Assembly (NCBI GenBank): GCA_020746875.1
Contig: JAGTJL010000004.1
Coordinates: 1,178,001 to 1,242,000 of the forward strand
Reading direction: 5' to 3'
DNA from: Rhexocercosporidium sp. MPI-PUGE-AT-0058
Lineage: Eukaryota; Ascomycota; Leotiomycetes; Helotiales
DNA length: 64,000 nucleotides
Within the stretch, counting starts at the first letter, position 1; the number at the start of each line of letters is the position of its first letter. Made by a program: the position numbers and the translations under genes. Shown one piece after another: positions 46,423 through 57,920 of the stretch. The notes under the pieces are model-generated. The model did not search any database. It was given only the letters and a program-made list of their open reading frames with translations, and was not told where the DNA came from.

Positions 46423-47725
46423 CTATAACAAGCTGTTTGGGGGTTTCGGAACTGCAGTAGCAGCGGCTTTTGGTTGCTGGACTTTTTGTTTCTTCGCTGG
46501 TGAAGGACCATGGGGAGTGGGAACCTGCGCGTTCTTGGGAGGTTGCTTCCGCTTGACGGCAGTGGAAGGCTTCCTACTGACAACCGTAGAAGCGGGCTTC
46601 TGTGGAGGATGTACAGCCGCCTGGTTCATGTCCCCATCCTCAGCTGGTCCATCAACAGTATTTGGATGCCTCCATGGACGCTGACCACGGCTCGCCTTGA
46701 TTGCGTCCAGAACATCAAGTCCATCATCACATCGAGCAGACATCCGGTCCCAGTAGTCGAGTGTTGCCTGGAGAATCTCCGCGTCCTCACAGTCTACATC
46801 AACCTGGCCCCGCATAAGCTCGTCGTGATAATCCTCGAAGATTCTAGCTTGGTGATCATTTGCTGGAAAAGCAGGCGCCAAAGCACCGTGCTTTCTGTAG
46901 TACTCTTCCTTCAATTCTGCAGTTCTAGGCGAGAGACGTTTCCCGGCGGCGTTCTTGGGCACTTTGTCTCTGGGATTCTCCAGCGGAATCCGAAAAATAT
47001 CCAAAGGATAGGCTAAAGGATCGATGTAGATGGGAGAGATCTTGTTCGCAATATGTCCTTGTACCTCCCAGGCTACAAAATGCCGGTAAACATCGGGGAC
47101 TCCCCATTTACCGAACAATGTTAACGTATCCTCCCATCTTTTCAACTCAGCTGCGGAACTGAGGCCTCCAGGACCGTAGCGGTTGCAAGTATGTCGCAAG
47201 TCTGCAAACATGCTCACTGTCACGCTGGCGCTTGGTAGGTTGTATGCCCCTGTCCTGGACAGCCATGCCCTGGACCAGACTCGTTGTCGCGCTTGCTTTT
47301 GCTGCGCGTAGTTTCGCTCGATGATCTGATCGTCATGTTTGCTGATCATAAAGATAAGTCCGTACAGTGGTTTGTGACGGCTGGTATTGAAAATGGGGGT
47401 TTTGACTGCGGGTGCCGGCAGCAGGTACTCTGTTCCGTAAGGCTCTTGCTTCTCAATCCTGGTATCAAAGGCAGGTCGGATGTTCGCTCTGCCTAAAGAA
47501 TGTCAGCATATTGCTCTTGCTACTAGTGAGGCACGTACCTTTCTGGTTGATGTGGAACTCCCAGCCGGGAATGAGACCCACGCCGGCGATGACAGCAGTA
47601 GGAAATTGTTTCTTGAACTGTACCGGGAAGTCGTAAATCAAGACAAGGTGGATCCATTCTGGCTTGTCTAGCTCTCCGGGCGGCGGACTCAAGTTCATCG
47701 CGGTGGAGAGTTGCCAGAGGGACAT
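46423..47725 (-). CDS. Hypothetical protein with Lys/Pro-rich nuclear-like tail
   Basis: Exons 47539-47725 and 46423-47492 (46-nt intron, GTACGT...TTTAG) give 418 aa. Residues 1-110 look globular (EWIHLVLIYDFPVQFKKQFP, GVGLIPGWEFHI), as do residues 130-300, which are Trp- and Tyr-containing and helical. The last 90 aa are Lys/Pro/Ala-rich with probable nuclear-localisation sequences (AVKRKQPPK, SPAKKQKV). No family is recognised. The conserved-looking N-terminal part and the basic disordered tail suggest a nucleic-acid or chromatin-associated protein, which is an inference from composition only. Confidence 0.72.
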
Positions 47726-48799
47726 GATTGCGACTCGGGATGGATGGATTCAGCGAAGCCGGTTGAAATACGAACACTGCTTTCAAGTCCCAGATCCTCG
47801 CAGGAAGAGAGAAGGGGATTTCTGGTCCTGAAACCTCGGACCACAGTGGGTGTCTGCAAGATCGAGAATTCGAGAACTGAATTGGTTGGGTTGTAGAGGA
47901 AGGGGGTGAGCAGCGGGGGGACTCTTCGACGTCGAAGATATGGGAAAGCGTGTTAAATACCAGCAATGGTGAAAGCCAACGTCAATGACGTGCAAAGTTG
48001 AGAACGATCTCGCGACAAAAGAGGTTTCGGGGGTTCCTGTATCGCTCTCGATAAATTCTGTTGGTGGTGACGATAGCGAGGGTGGCTGCGACCAAGTGAT
48101 GGGATGTCGAGGTACGCTTCGAGTTCACCCTTCGAATCCAAGCAGCTCAAATACGATACCTCGAAGGCGCAATTACTAAGTTATAAAGACTCCAGGAATT
48201 GGGCAGGTATTTAGAGTTACAGAGAACAGCACCAGATGGTTCTCCCATCATCGCGATCCTTTTTGCCTCGAAAGGGGACGTATAATGGAAAGTAAATAAA
48301 GAATTCGCACACGTGATGGTGTCGGTTCGCTTAGACAAGGACTAGAGAGACATCTTTCTTTGCTTCAAGTGCAGAAGATAGCTGACCATCTAACAAGGCC
48401 GATAATCAGGGTTATTAAAAACCATACTACCATGTTGCGTTTGATACAATTACCTTGTTGAGAGATATTTATTTGGAACCCTTCCAGTGTGTCAACCGCG
48501 AGCTGCCTCAGGTCAAAAGTTGCGGAGAAGAGTCTTCCACAGCAAGGCAAAGCTCGGTTTCAAGCAAGGAGTCCACTTTTCAGCCTCTATCTTCGCTCCT
48601 CGCTTACGTTACCGTCAACTAGGCGTAGGTGGCTTCTGACCTTTCACAGAGTGTCAGATGACGTAAATGTAAAAATTTAAGTACATGCTTCGGAAGATAC
48701 ATCTCCAGATACTTCAGTGTTCCGAGAAGCAACATACCTCCAATGATTAATCAGGTTTCTTAGTCGATCTATCCTCCTCAAATTCTTCAGCCCCTGAAG
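47726..48799. other. Intergenic region
   Basis: It contains the divergent upstream regions of the hypothetical gene (minus) and the SDR pseudogene (plus). No intact gene was seen. Confidence 0.4.
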
Positions 48800-49692
48800 G
48801 GTACCTAGTCTTCACAAAACTCTGGCACAACGTCTATCCTACGATTTCTCCAACACGGCCAGGAAACTCGGCTGCGGGAAATGTAGTCGCCGTAACTGGA
48901 AGTGGAACTGGCATTGGAGCTGAAATAGCTAAAAGCTTAGTAAAGACAGGAGCAGCAGGCATTGGCTTGATCGGGAGACGAGAAGAGCAGCCCAAGTCTG
49001 GCTCGAAGGTTATCTCGTCGGTATCTAGCACGACTAAAGTGGTATACGCCGTAGCAGATACCACAGAAGAAGTCTCTAGATGGAGCATTCCGCCAATTTT
49101 CCGGGACCTTGGGCATGATCGATGTCTTGGTATGAAATGTGGGATACTTCTCGAAAGAAGAATTAAGCACCGCGGACGCGGCTGACTGGTGGAGATCAAT
49201 CGAGGTCAACGTCATAGGAACCTTAACACCGTTTAGGCTTTACTTCCGTATTGCAAGGGGATGCAGCTGTGCTGAGCGTGAACTCCGGACTATTTCATAT
49301 ACAGCCTGCGTTTCCGGGGATTAGCAGCTACATCGTGTCGAAAATGGCAGGTGCGAGACTCAACGAGTGCTTGCAAGTTGAACATCCTGAGCTGTAAGTT
49401 GTGTCTGCGCAACCTAGAATCGTGGAGTCTCCTATGACTGAGAGATTTGGTGCTTCGGGGATGGATGATCGTAAGTTCCTCGCTCCAAAATAAGGAGTAT
49501 TCATACTGATTAAATATAGCGGAGCTAGTGGCTGGGGTAATAGTGTGGTTGTCCGGGCCGGAGGCATGCTTCCTGACAGGACAATATGTGTGGGCAAATT
49601 GGGACGTAGACGAGTTGAAGCAACATGCTGCAGAGATCGAAGACTCGAAAGTGCTGGAACTTGCACTACTTGGGCCAACTGTGCCCGAGTAG
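48800..49692 (+). pseudogene. Short-chain dehydrogenase/reductase pseudogene
   Basis: Translated in pieces, the region reads FTKLWHNVYPTISPTRPG, then the SDR cofactor motif VTGSGTGIG, IGLIGRRE, MIDVLV-NVGYFSKEEL, WWRSIEVNVIGTL, the S...Y...K segment SSYIVSKMAGARL, and SPMTERFGASGMDD. A 49-nt intron (49471-49519) is preserved before [22 protein letters not shown]. Lesions are: no in-frame start codon; a one-base shift near 49080; a TGA at 49133-49135 in the NAG motif; a shift near 49258; and a TAA at 49395-49397. The final stop lies only 48 nt from the convergent regulator gene's stop. An intact copy would be a cytosolic NAD(P) oxidoreductase of about 290 aa. Confidence 0.8.
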
Positions 49693-49740
49693 GCCTTGTC
49701 GTAAGTATCGTAAATAGGCTCGAGAGAGTTCTCGGGTATG

Positions 49741-52261
49741 TTAGAATGTCATCTCGCCATATGCATCCTCGAAACTCGTTCCTTCAATGAACGAATCCCA
49801 GACGCCCTGTCATTTATTAGCAACAACAGTGAGAAGTGAGGTCTATATGCCGAACTTACCCAATCGATGTCCATTTCAGCCTCGGGTATTCCATGTTGGC
49901 CAGCAGACGGCATGAATGACAAGATCTGATTGTCCACTTCGGGCATGTCTTGGATGCTCTCTGGCTGAGAAATGATATAGTCAAAGAAGCCCAGGGGTAC
50001 CAAGAGATTAGACAGCACTTGAGAGACCTTGATTGCTTCGGGTGATCGTTTTCGTGTACCCTCATCTTTCCAGATCTGGTATGCTTTGTAGAGCTTAGGA
50101 AGGACTGACAAGCACTCAGGCTGCAGTATCACTTGAGCGTCAAGGCCGTTTTCTCTTTCCATTTTCCGATTCCGGATATCTAAGACGATGATCATGGCTG
50201 CTAGGATGAACTCGTGGCTGGTGTACGAGATTCGATACCAGTGGGTTGCGATCAGGAATGATGCGTTTGCAGAGGTATACAAGAAGTCTTGAAGTTCTAG
50301 CAAAGCAACGGCAGAGCTTATGCAACGGTTGTAGGATGGTGCGAAACGGGCGTCACTTCGGCCACGGATGAAGAACTTGCGATGGAGAACGCACATTCCT
50401 TTGCCCGAAATATTAGTACAAGTTATTTTAAAGTCTAGAATTGGGCATAGACTGACCTTGATGGTGGAGAAATACTAACTGCACGCGCCTATTGACGAGG
50501 GACTCGGAATCGGGTCCCAAAGAAGATTCTGTGCCTTGCATTCTGAGGAACGGTGGAATGGCGTCAAAGGCTAGAACCATCTGTTCATCCAGTTTCATTA
50601 CCTCACTGTATGGATATTGGCCCAAAGCACTTAAGAAATCCATGATGTGTCCCAAGCAACGAATTATGCGGCCTTTTGCAAGCAGGTATGAAACAGGTGT
50701 CGGCGCTGTCTCTGGCTGCGGAGGAGGAAGTTCTGTCATATCTTCAGTCAATTGCCAGTCGTAGATATTGATCGGTTCGGCTGTGTCGATATCGGAGTTG
50801 CGAATCATTCCTGGTAGACCAGTGAGGAATGAGGTCAGAGAATCCATTCGATGGACGAATTGCCAAAGTCGGCGTCGCATCTCTCCTTGGAAAACTGATA
50901 TGTCGGGGAACTGAGAAGGGTCTCTGTTACGTATTTAGACATGCTTGCTTGTTTAGAGGATGAAACTCACCTGTGGTACCCCATCTGCAGGGCAACCCTC
51001 ACAACCAACCCTACCATCATCCATACTCTTGTTTCGCTGACGGTTTTCCGAGCCCACTCGGCCATGCTATTATATACCAGGGTCTCTAAAGTGAATGGGG
51101 CACATTTGGTGATATCTAAGCGAGACAACTGTTGGTCAGTCAACAGGGGATCTTCGTGTAGGTTGACTCACCTCCCATCATCAAGCACTGTGTAGTACGG
51201 ACTCTGTACAGCTCTGACAAAGATCTTGAGGTGCCTTCGTACTCAGGGGGCTCATCGTCATTAGAATGATATGAAAACATGATCGGGCTGAGCATCGAGA
51301 AGAGAAGGCCAAGCCACATGATGGAAGTTTTTGACGGGTCAGCCCAGTGCTCTTCGTACTGTCTCATGAATGAAGGCTGGTGTAGGAGATCTACTCAATA
51401 GTCAGAGGATCCATAGAACTATTTGAGCAACATACGATACGTCGGCACAGGCGAATTTTCATCATCGAAGAATCGTGCCATCAACTTGTCACACGCTGCT
51501 TTGGGGGGATCGTAGCTATCAATTCCTCCCGGCTTACTGGGCGAGCCATTCCACAGAGTAAGCTTGGAGCGTCTGGAACTTCCAACGAAGGGTTGTAAAG
51601 CGCGGCCACATCCTGAGTTTCTTTCATGTGTCCCCAGAGACTCTTGAGTTCGTTTAACTAAGTCTGTCAATGTATTGCTGGCTTAAGCTGCAGGGAACGA
51701 TCATACTTCTTCCAACACATCATACCAATGCGTAGAGCCTTTGTAGATAGACTGCTTCTCATCCACCTGCATGATCCCAACACCATGTTGGATCTCCTCG
51801 ATAGGATTATCATTATCCGAAGCATCTGAATTACTAGGTGTGATCTGATCTGAATGAAAGTCCGCCGCGTCACGGCCTTGAGAAGAAGATCTTCCCCCTA
51901 GCTGCTGATTCTGCTCAACTAGAGTAGTAACGAGAGACTCCAAACGATCGATCCGCGTTTGCATGTCCTCTGCCTGCCCGGTCTGCACGTGACGCTTGCC
52001 ATGCTGAGGAGCTGTCTCTCCTCGGTAGACGCAAGATGCTGCTTTGTCTCTGACGGTGCAGTTCTGACATGGCTGCTCACGGTTGCATTTGAGCCTTTGA
52101 TTAGATTAGAGATATTCTGGAGAGGTTTAAGGATAGTGAGACGGGCGAGTGGTGCCTTACTTCCTGCTTCGACAAGCTTCACATGATAGTGTTGAGCGAG
52201 TCTTCCTCTCCGCCTTCCTCTGCTGTCTTTTCGCCGCGGATTTACTTGCTGCGGTCTCCAT
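49741..52261 (-). CDS. Zn2Cys6 transcription factor with fungal_trans domain, one-base frameshift
   Basis: Eight exons are seen (52161-52261, 51707-52094, 51436-51657, 51172-51390, 50971-51115, 50457-50923, 49860-50398, 49741-49806). The joined Zn cluster is CX2CX6CX5CX2CX8C (Cys 27, 30, 37, 43, 46, 55), followed by a coiled coil (MQTRIDRLESLVTTLVEQ). The fungal_trans middle domain contains RFFDDENSPVPTYHLLHQP, WLGLLFSMLSPIMF and MRRRLWQFVHRMD; the C-terminus ends DWGVWDSFIEG. All exon phases agree except inside exon 3, where a C6 run (51503-51508, G6 on +) shifts the frame between ELIATIPP and KAACDKLM. One more base there gives 715 aa. It is either a sequence error or a true inactivating indel. 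The nuclear DNA target is unknown. Confidence 0.82.
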
Positions 52262-52942
52262 TGTAAAGTGTCCGGTATATAAACGAAGTGGGAAAATTTC
52301 AATGTTGTAAAATCTACATGGAGATCAAGTTATGTCCGGGTGAGAACTGTGCCTCATGCTAGCTTTAAATGCCACAAGTTCGTTCGAAAAGGGTAATGAC
52401 AATCAGAATCTCGAAAATATGTCCGCGGACTTATTTAATGACCCAATATCATCTGCTCCCTCACCAGGACACACTTTGTTCACGAAGAGGAAAACGACAA
52501 GCACATCAAGAGCTTCCTGGAATTGTCATCCTTCTGCCATATAAAAGGTCTCGCTCCGGTTCCAAATTTCACAAGACTGAGAGACCCAATTCGGTCGTGT
52601 CAAATATTTATACCTGAAAATTGGAAAATATTCTATCATTGTACTGACTGCTGTCTAGTATCTGAGCAACTGAGTCCTACGACCCCGAGCAGTAAAGAAT
52701 TGCCTAGCCTCTCGATTTGCAGAAACTCCCCAGTCTCTTCACCAGCTGGTCTCCATCCGAATCCTCTCCAACACTGCCATGCTCCACACTAATCCTCTCC
52801 ACAGAAGTCCATCCCCAGAACCGACTTGACATCTCCTCAAAGCGAAGGCCTCCTCCCCTCCCCTGCGCTCCTCTCCACACGCCAAATACTCCTACCCTAA
52901 TCCTCATAATCTCTATAAGAAATCCTCACTCCCCATCCCTCT
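52262..52942. other. Intergenic region between two minus-strand genes
   Basis: A 67-codon minus-strand ATG frame (52704-52907, Gly/Arg-rich) lies in the probable 3' UTR of the small basic protein gene and looks like chance. A pyrimidine-rich tract covers about 52780-52980 on the + strand. Confidence 0.4.
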
Positions 52943-53407
52943 TCAACCAAACTTCCTACTTCCCCCCTTCCTAACCTCAACATCATTACCCTTCTTATCC
53001 TTCCCATCCTTCGCATCCTTATTCTTCTTCCCACCCTTCAACAGCTCCAGATGTCCCGCCTTAGCCCCGAGCGTCCGTTCCGTCATGGCGGTGAGACCCG
53101 CTGAATGTTTCTACACAACGTTCAATCAGCAATTATTTCCCTCAAGAAGTACCTTCTCCATCTTCCACCAGAGATCCCCCAACTTTGACCCCCTCCGGCT
53201 TCGCGGTCTCCTCTCCCAACACACCACGAACTAGGTATTGTAAGAACAGAAACACACCTTCGTCATCTTCGCATTCCGAACAAGAACCTGATTCCTCGGC
53301 GCAATAGTCCTCAACCCCTTCTTAGGCCCCAACACGCCCGGCCGCCTCGTCGTCGATTTCGCAGTCGCCGTGGTGAGTTTCTTCGATTTGAGCGTTCCTT
53401 GCGCCAT
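52943..53407 (-). CDS. Small basic UPF0390/DUF2462 family protein
   Basis: Exons 53258-53407 and 52943-53110 (147-nt intron, GTGTGT...TGTAG) give 105 aa. It opens [17 protein letters not shown], the conserved start of this family, followed by [16 protein letters not shown] and a [20 protein letters not shown] block that precedes a Lys/Gly-rich tail. About a third of the residues are Lys or Arg. Members are small nucleolar or nuclear basic proteins of unclear function, conserved from fungi to animals. The family assignment rests on the N-terminal MAQG and the KHSAGLTA block. Confidence 0.75.
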
Positions 53408-54570
53408 CTTTGCCTCTATTCCCTTCTTTTCGCTCCCACGTTTGATGTGCTTGTGTTTCTCTCCCTATGCCTGCTCCTCTTTGTTTGTTTTTGAAGGGAA
53501 AGATTTCGCTGGCTTGGAATGCGGGGGTTTGGGTTTGGAGTTTTTGGGTCTTGGGAGGAGAGGTGTGGTGGAGTTGGAGGAGGCCTTGGAGATGGGGATG
53601 GATGGTCGATAATTATTTTCCTGCCCGCGCGGCCGCTAGTGTGACCCCGCTACTCCATTGCACGTCCCTCTCGAGCTTCCCCTCATGAATTCAGAGCCAG
53701 TGGAGAAAAAGGCAACAACAGTTTGGACGTCAAGCTGGCAATTCCATCTAGATCCTGCCAAATGGAACTCTTGGTCATTTTAATGCCATCCAAAATCGTT
53801 GAGAGCCCCAGTTTATGGATGGTTCGGTTCCGGTGCTCTAGCTACAGTTAAAGATTTAAAGGCAAGTGGGTTCAAAAGCAAGGAAAACAGAATAATCCCG
53901 TATTATGTTTTACTTCGAAGCTAAATATTTCAGACGTCAAAGGGGTTTCATATCATTCAATCATCACAAGTCTAGCCTCCCCAATTTTTTTTTTAAAAAT
54001 CACATACAAGTTCCCTCACAACAATCCACCAGAATCAAGACGGCATCGGTCAATCAAAAGAAGTATCACAGTCCTCCTTATCTTCTCTCATATCTCGTCA
54101 TAAAAGCTCTTCTTTCTCACCCAATGCAAGCATGCATTGCTCGTAAAATCCATTCATCAAGTCATTCCGTCGTCATAAAGCTCGCTCGATCGAGCTCTCA
54201 AAAAATGCAAATGGTAAGAAGAGAAGAGAACAGAGGAGGGGAAAGGAAACCAATGCAATCGCGCCGCCCGCTCGGTTCACGATGCCAGATTTCCATCTCC
54301 CTCCCCTACTTCTCTGTCCCACCTTGTAAACAAATCACAAAAAATACAGGTATGAAGGGCAAGGCAAAATTTGACAGAGCGACCGCCTTGCCTATCGTTC
54401 GCCACCCACCGGGATATCTTTCTTGTCGTCTTCCTCTCGTTCCCCATTGATAGTACAATCCCCCCTTTCCATACCATTCCATCCCTTCCCTCCCAGCCCA
54501 CTCATTTAAACCCGACTAAATCCCACCCTTACTCCGTTGTTGATTCGTTTGACACCTCGTTTATTCGTGC
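53408..54570. other. Intergenic region
   Basis: It lies between two minus-strand genes and contains the 3' UTR of the 1017-aa gene. Open frames are short; poly-T and C/T-rich stretches occur at 53979-54000 and 54450-54520. No gene was seen. Confidence 0.4.
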
Positions 54571-57500
54571 TCAAGTTCTCCTCCTTAGTACATCGTCCAT
54601 TCCGCTCTGGACGCCTTTTGGACCGCTGATGGAAGCTCGAAGCTTTTGGCTTCTCTGTTCCCGTCTTCGCTCACTGAGTTTGTTCTTTACGCCGCTCCAG
54701 CCTACGTACTCCACTCGCAATCCTAGACCCGGGATTGTGGCTACTCGTCCACCATTGCCGTCTTTGAATCCGTATCCAAAACTGCCTTCAGCTGGACCAC
54801 TCATTGGGCGGCGATCTTCAGAATATATCCTCCGGTCATTCCCATCTCTCCGCAACGACGAGTTGCTGCGTTGCTTGACGACTCGCATATTGCCGCTAGC
54901 AGTGCGTCTCATTGTCCTACGATCCGTGGCATACGGCTGATAATCATAATGATCGTCCTCAATAGGAAGGATCGCAAATGTGCGTTTGAGCTTTTGGCTG
55001 AGAGTTCGTTTCGGCGGTGGGGGTCTGTTGTCAATAGGAGGATATCCATACTCATCATCATCATCATCAATGCCATCATGATCTTCGAGGTCGTCCCAGA
55101 AATGAGCCGGTCTCCAAAATGGATGAAGTTTGCCCGCATCTGCTGGTCGATCGGCTACCGAAGGGTAAAGAGTCGATGGATTTGCTTGCTCTTTGGATGT
55201 TTGCGTCGAGCCGTCTACCAAGTCTTTCCTACGACCACCGCTTAACGAGAACGTCCGTTTGAGAAGACCTGGAAACTGAGCAGAGGTTTCTGAGTTGCGA
55301 CGGTTGCTGAAAGCACGTCGCATCAAGGACATGCTTCGCTTCGGCTTATCTGAGCTTGCAGGTCGCTCATCTATGTCATAGCCTAATTGGCGATTTTCCT
55401 CTTGCGAAGGAGTAAGAGCAGCAGGTGTAGGTGGAATGAATTTGATCGCTGGAGGTTCAGGCGGATCACGAGGGTTCCGGAGGGGAGAGTCGACTGCATC
55501 CATGGGATGAGATGGCTGAGGAGGAGTTACTGGGCCGATGGTTGCTTTGCCATTGACAGCCATCTTCGGTGGTGCTAGAGAAGTCTCCACGGGTTTGAGA
55601 GACGGTGGTGAATCCTCCTCTGATGTTCTATGCTCCACAACTAGAACTGATTTGTTCTGATGGGGGAAGATTGTGACTGCCAAAGCTTCCGACACTTCTG
55701 CATTGGTTCCAGCAGTTTCGTAGGAGGTTTGTGAAAACGGCGTCACTTGTGTAGAAAGTCTTTTCCCAAAGAATGGATCGCCGTTGTGGTCGACATTCAG
55801 TCGATGGTGGGTGTCCAGATCTCTTTCGGATTCTAAATGAGGCTGGGGTTGAACAGAATCTTTGGTGGCAGTAGCTTCTTCTTGTTTCTTTTTCAAGATC
55901 ATATTGTGAGCGTTAAGACTTTCTGCAGTCAAAGATCCTGCTCTTGAAGTATTGCGGCTTGTCGGAGCAGAAAGAGACGACCTCCTTGCAGGAATACTTG
56001 GAGGGTAGTCAATTGTACGTACTGAATCATGACCTGACCCAGCCGATTCTGACATGGTTCGCTTTCGAGCTGGACGGGAGTCGAAATATCCCGGTTCGTT
56101 GAATTTCGACGACTGAGATAAAGGCGCCGAGCTTAGCGACATACTTCGTTTGGTTCTCTTACTGCTCGTAGATCGAAGCGACGGGGGTCTTGATTTGCTG
56201 GAAGAACGTCGTTCTGGAACGATTACTACAGGGATTCCTCCACTGCTTATAACCTCCTTTCGAGACCTTCCACTAGATGAAGCCGTGCTCACGGTAGTGT
56301 TGGAAGCAAGGCTTCGATGTCTTCGCTCTGGAATCTTGGCTGCAGCATGATGGAGACGATGCTGCGGCTCACTGGACACAACTGAGTTTGGCGCCGAGCT
56401 CCTTGTTGACTGATCAGAGCTGAAATCTCTCAAGCCCAGGTGTTTTCTCGTATGTCGAAGAGTCTTTCGCCTGAGCGGGGGAGCATCTACGACCAGAGCC
56501 TCGACCACAGCCGAAGATACTGAGCGGCCAGACATAGCTGAAAATCGCCGTACGTCTGGAGCTGAAGGCGATTCTGGGTCGGCAACAGCAGCTGGCCAAG
56601 CAATACGTTCAGCAAATTTCTCGGTGGAAGTTCGATCGGCTGAATCTCTAGCAAGCCGGTGTCTAGCAATTCTCTCCTGGAGAGGCAGGCTTCTGACGAC
56701 CCGCGTAGCGTTTGTTGGGGATACAATATCGTCTTCTACAACGTCGTCCACGGCTCCATCTGTATACAAGCGTAGCTTTTGCATATTTCGACCAGGTCGT
56801 TTCCGAACTGTCACATTCCTCATAAGGTTATCATCCCATTCTCGTTCTACTTCTGCTTCACCACCAGCAGCACCCCATTCTCCATCAAAGACAACAAATT
56901 CCTCTTGCGAGTCCACTCTCGCTCTTGGTGTAGCTGCTCCTTCATTGTCAGATTCAAGACCCAGCCCTAATCCAACCTCCTTGCGTTTCTGTGGCTTCTG
57001 AATCACCTGTGGCACTTCGACCGTTGAAGTTCTCGCAGACGGCAGACCCGGCCTCACTGTTGAAGCTTCATCTTCATCCGAGGAGTATGGATTTTCTCGA
57101 GCAGTTTTGAAAGAATCTGTTCGCGAGGAAGGATATCGATCGCTTATAGGAGGTCGGAATGCCAATGGCATTGCTCTAGGGGGAGTGACATCTGGAGTTG
57201 GAGGGCTTTGCTGATTTAGAGGTGTGGTGGGTGTGGATGGGGAATCTGACGCGGCTTTGATGGAAGAGATGTCGAACTTGGGCGCAGGAGCCAGTGTCGG
57301 ATGAGATCCAGATGATTGTCGAGAATGCGTTGGAGGGGTTGGGGGCAAGACAGGAACTCCAATCCTCTTGGAGGCATGTTTCAATGTCCTTGGACTTGAA
57401 GCATCTGAACTGGTCAAAGAGGAGATCGTTGAATCGATGGAGAGATCGCGTGGTTTCGTCGCAGGCGTCGAAGGATAGTATTCGGGTTCTCGAGGGTGAG

Positions 57501-57624
57501 GTAGTATCTTGTGTTTCTTCAACAATAAAGTTGTTCCAACCCCATGAGCTCTGTGCGGAGCATCATAGGAGCTGCCCAGCTCGCGCGCCGGCATCCTGAG
57601 CCAGTTCGTCTGTGTGAGGAGCAT
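54571..57624 (-). CDS. Large Ser/Pro/Arg-rich disordered protein, unknown
   Basis: One continuous frame of 1017 aa runs from a good ATG at 57624. It is rich in Ser, Pro, Arg and Asp, with many SP/TP and RRxS sites, as in extensively phosphorylated proteins. More structured-looking segments are near residues 240-300 (EFVVFDGEWGAAGGE, ERIARHRLARD), the acidic, aromatic region near 850-900 (HFWDDLEDHDG and YGYPPIDNRPPP) and the C-terminal 60 aa (VATIPGLGLRVEYVGWSGVKNK, a conserved-looking block before a basic tail). No enzymatic domain is seen. Absence of introns over 3 kb is unusual beside its neighbours. The location may be cortical or nuclear, but the sequence does not show which. Confidence 0.75.
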   Translation of the reverse strand: MLLTQTNWLRMPARELGSSYDAPHRAHGVGTTLLLKKHKILPHPREPEYYPSTPATKPRDLSIDSTISSLTSSDASSPRTLKHASKRIGVPVLPPTPPTHSRQSSGSHPTLAPAPKFDISSIKAASDSPSTPTTPLNQQSPPTPDVTPPRAMPLAFRPPISDRYPSSRTDSFKTARENPYSSDEDEASTVRPGLPSARTSTVEVPQVIQKPQKRKEVGLGLGLESDNEGAATPRARVDSQEEFVVFDGEWGAAGGEAEVEREWDDNLMRNVTVRKRPGRNMQKLRLYTDGAVDDVVEDDIVSPTNATRVVRSLPLQERIARHRLARDSADRTSTEKFAERIAWPAAVADPESPSAPDVRRFSAMSGRSVSSAVVEALVVDAPPLRRKTLRHTRKHLGLRDFSSDQSTRSSAPNSVVSSEPQHRLHHAAAKIPERRHRSLASNTTVSTASSSGRSRKEVISSGGIPVVIVPERRSSSKSRPPSLRSTSSKRTKRSMSLSSAPLSQSSKFNEPGYFDSRPARKRTMSESAGSGHDSVRTIDYPPSIPARRSSLSAPTSRNTSRAGSLTAESLNAHNMILKKKQEEATATKDSVQPQPHLESERDLDTHHRLNVDHNGDPFFGKRLSTQVTPFSQTSYETAGTNAEVSEALAVTIFPHQNKSVLVVEHRTSEEDSPPSLKPVETSLAPPKMAVNGKATIGPVTPPQPSHPMDAVDSPLRNPRDPPEPPAIKFIPPTPAALTPSQEENRQLGYDIDERPASSDKPKRSMSLMRRAFSNRRNSETSAQFPGLLKRTFSLSGGRRKDLVDGSTQTSKEQANPSTLYPSVADRPADAGKLHPFWRPAHFWDDLEDHDGIDDDDDEYGYPPIDNRPPPPKRTLSQKLKRTFAILPIEDDHYDYQPYATDRRTMRRTASGNMRVVKQRSNSSLRRDGNDRRIYSEDRRPMSGPAEGSFGYGFKDGNGGRVATIPGLGLRVEYVGWSGVKNKLSERRREQRSQKLRASISGPKGVQSGMDDVLRRRT

Positions 57625-57920
57625 TCAAGCTGCGTCAAAATTAGATGATGGGAAAAGAAGGTTTAGTTGTAGGTCATCGCGTAGTCATCGAGGTCTGTCT
57701 CAGGAGGGCATCACTGGTCATAGTGACTGGCGGCAGGTTGCATGGTTGTTTCTGGTCTCGTGGATGCTGTCTCCAGTCGCGAATTGCAGCAAGTTGTGGT
57801 AAGGAGAGTCGTGAAAGTCGTCAATGATGGTGGAACAATTGAATGCGACACCAGAAAAGAAATTCGCAGGTGGTGAGGAGTGATGGCGCAAGAGGTGGGC
57901 GTCGACCAAGCGGGTGTGAG

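Noticed and set aside
48125..48150. ttcgaatcc resembling a tRNA T-loop
   Set aside because: No acceptor, D or anticodon stem can be built around it.
49395..49420. 24-nt GT-AG candidate intron in the SDR pseudogene
   Set aside because: It is too short for splicing, and reading through it gives family-like sequence apart from the TAA, so it is better treated as a stop codon.
52704..52907. 67-codon minus-strand ATG frame, Gly/Arg-rich
   Set aside because: It lies just downstream of the small basic protein gene, probably in its 3' UTR, and looks like translated low-complexity DNA.
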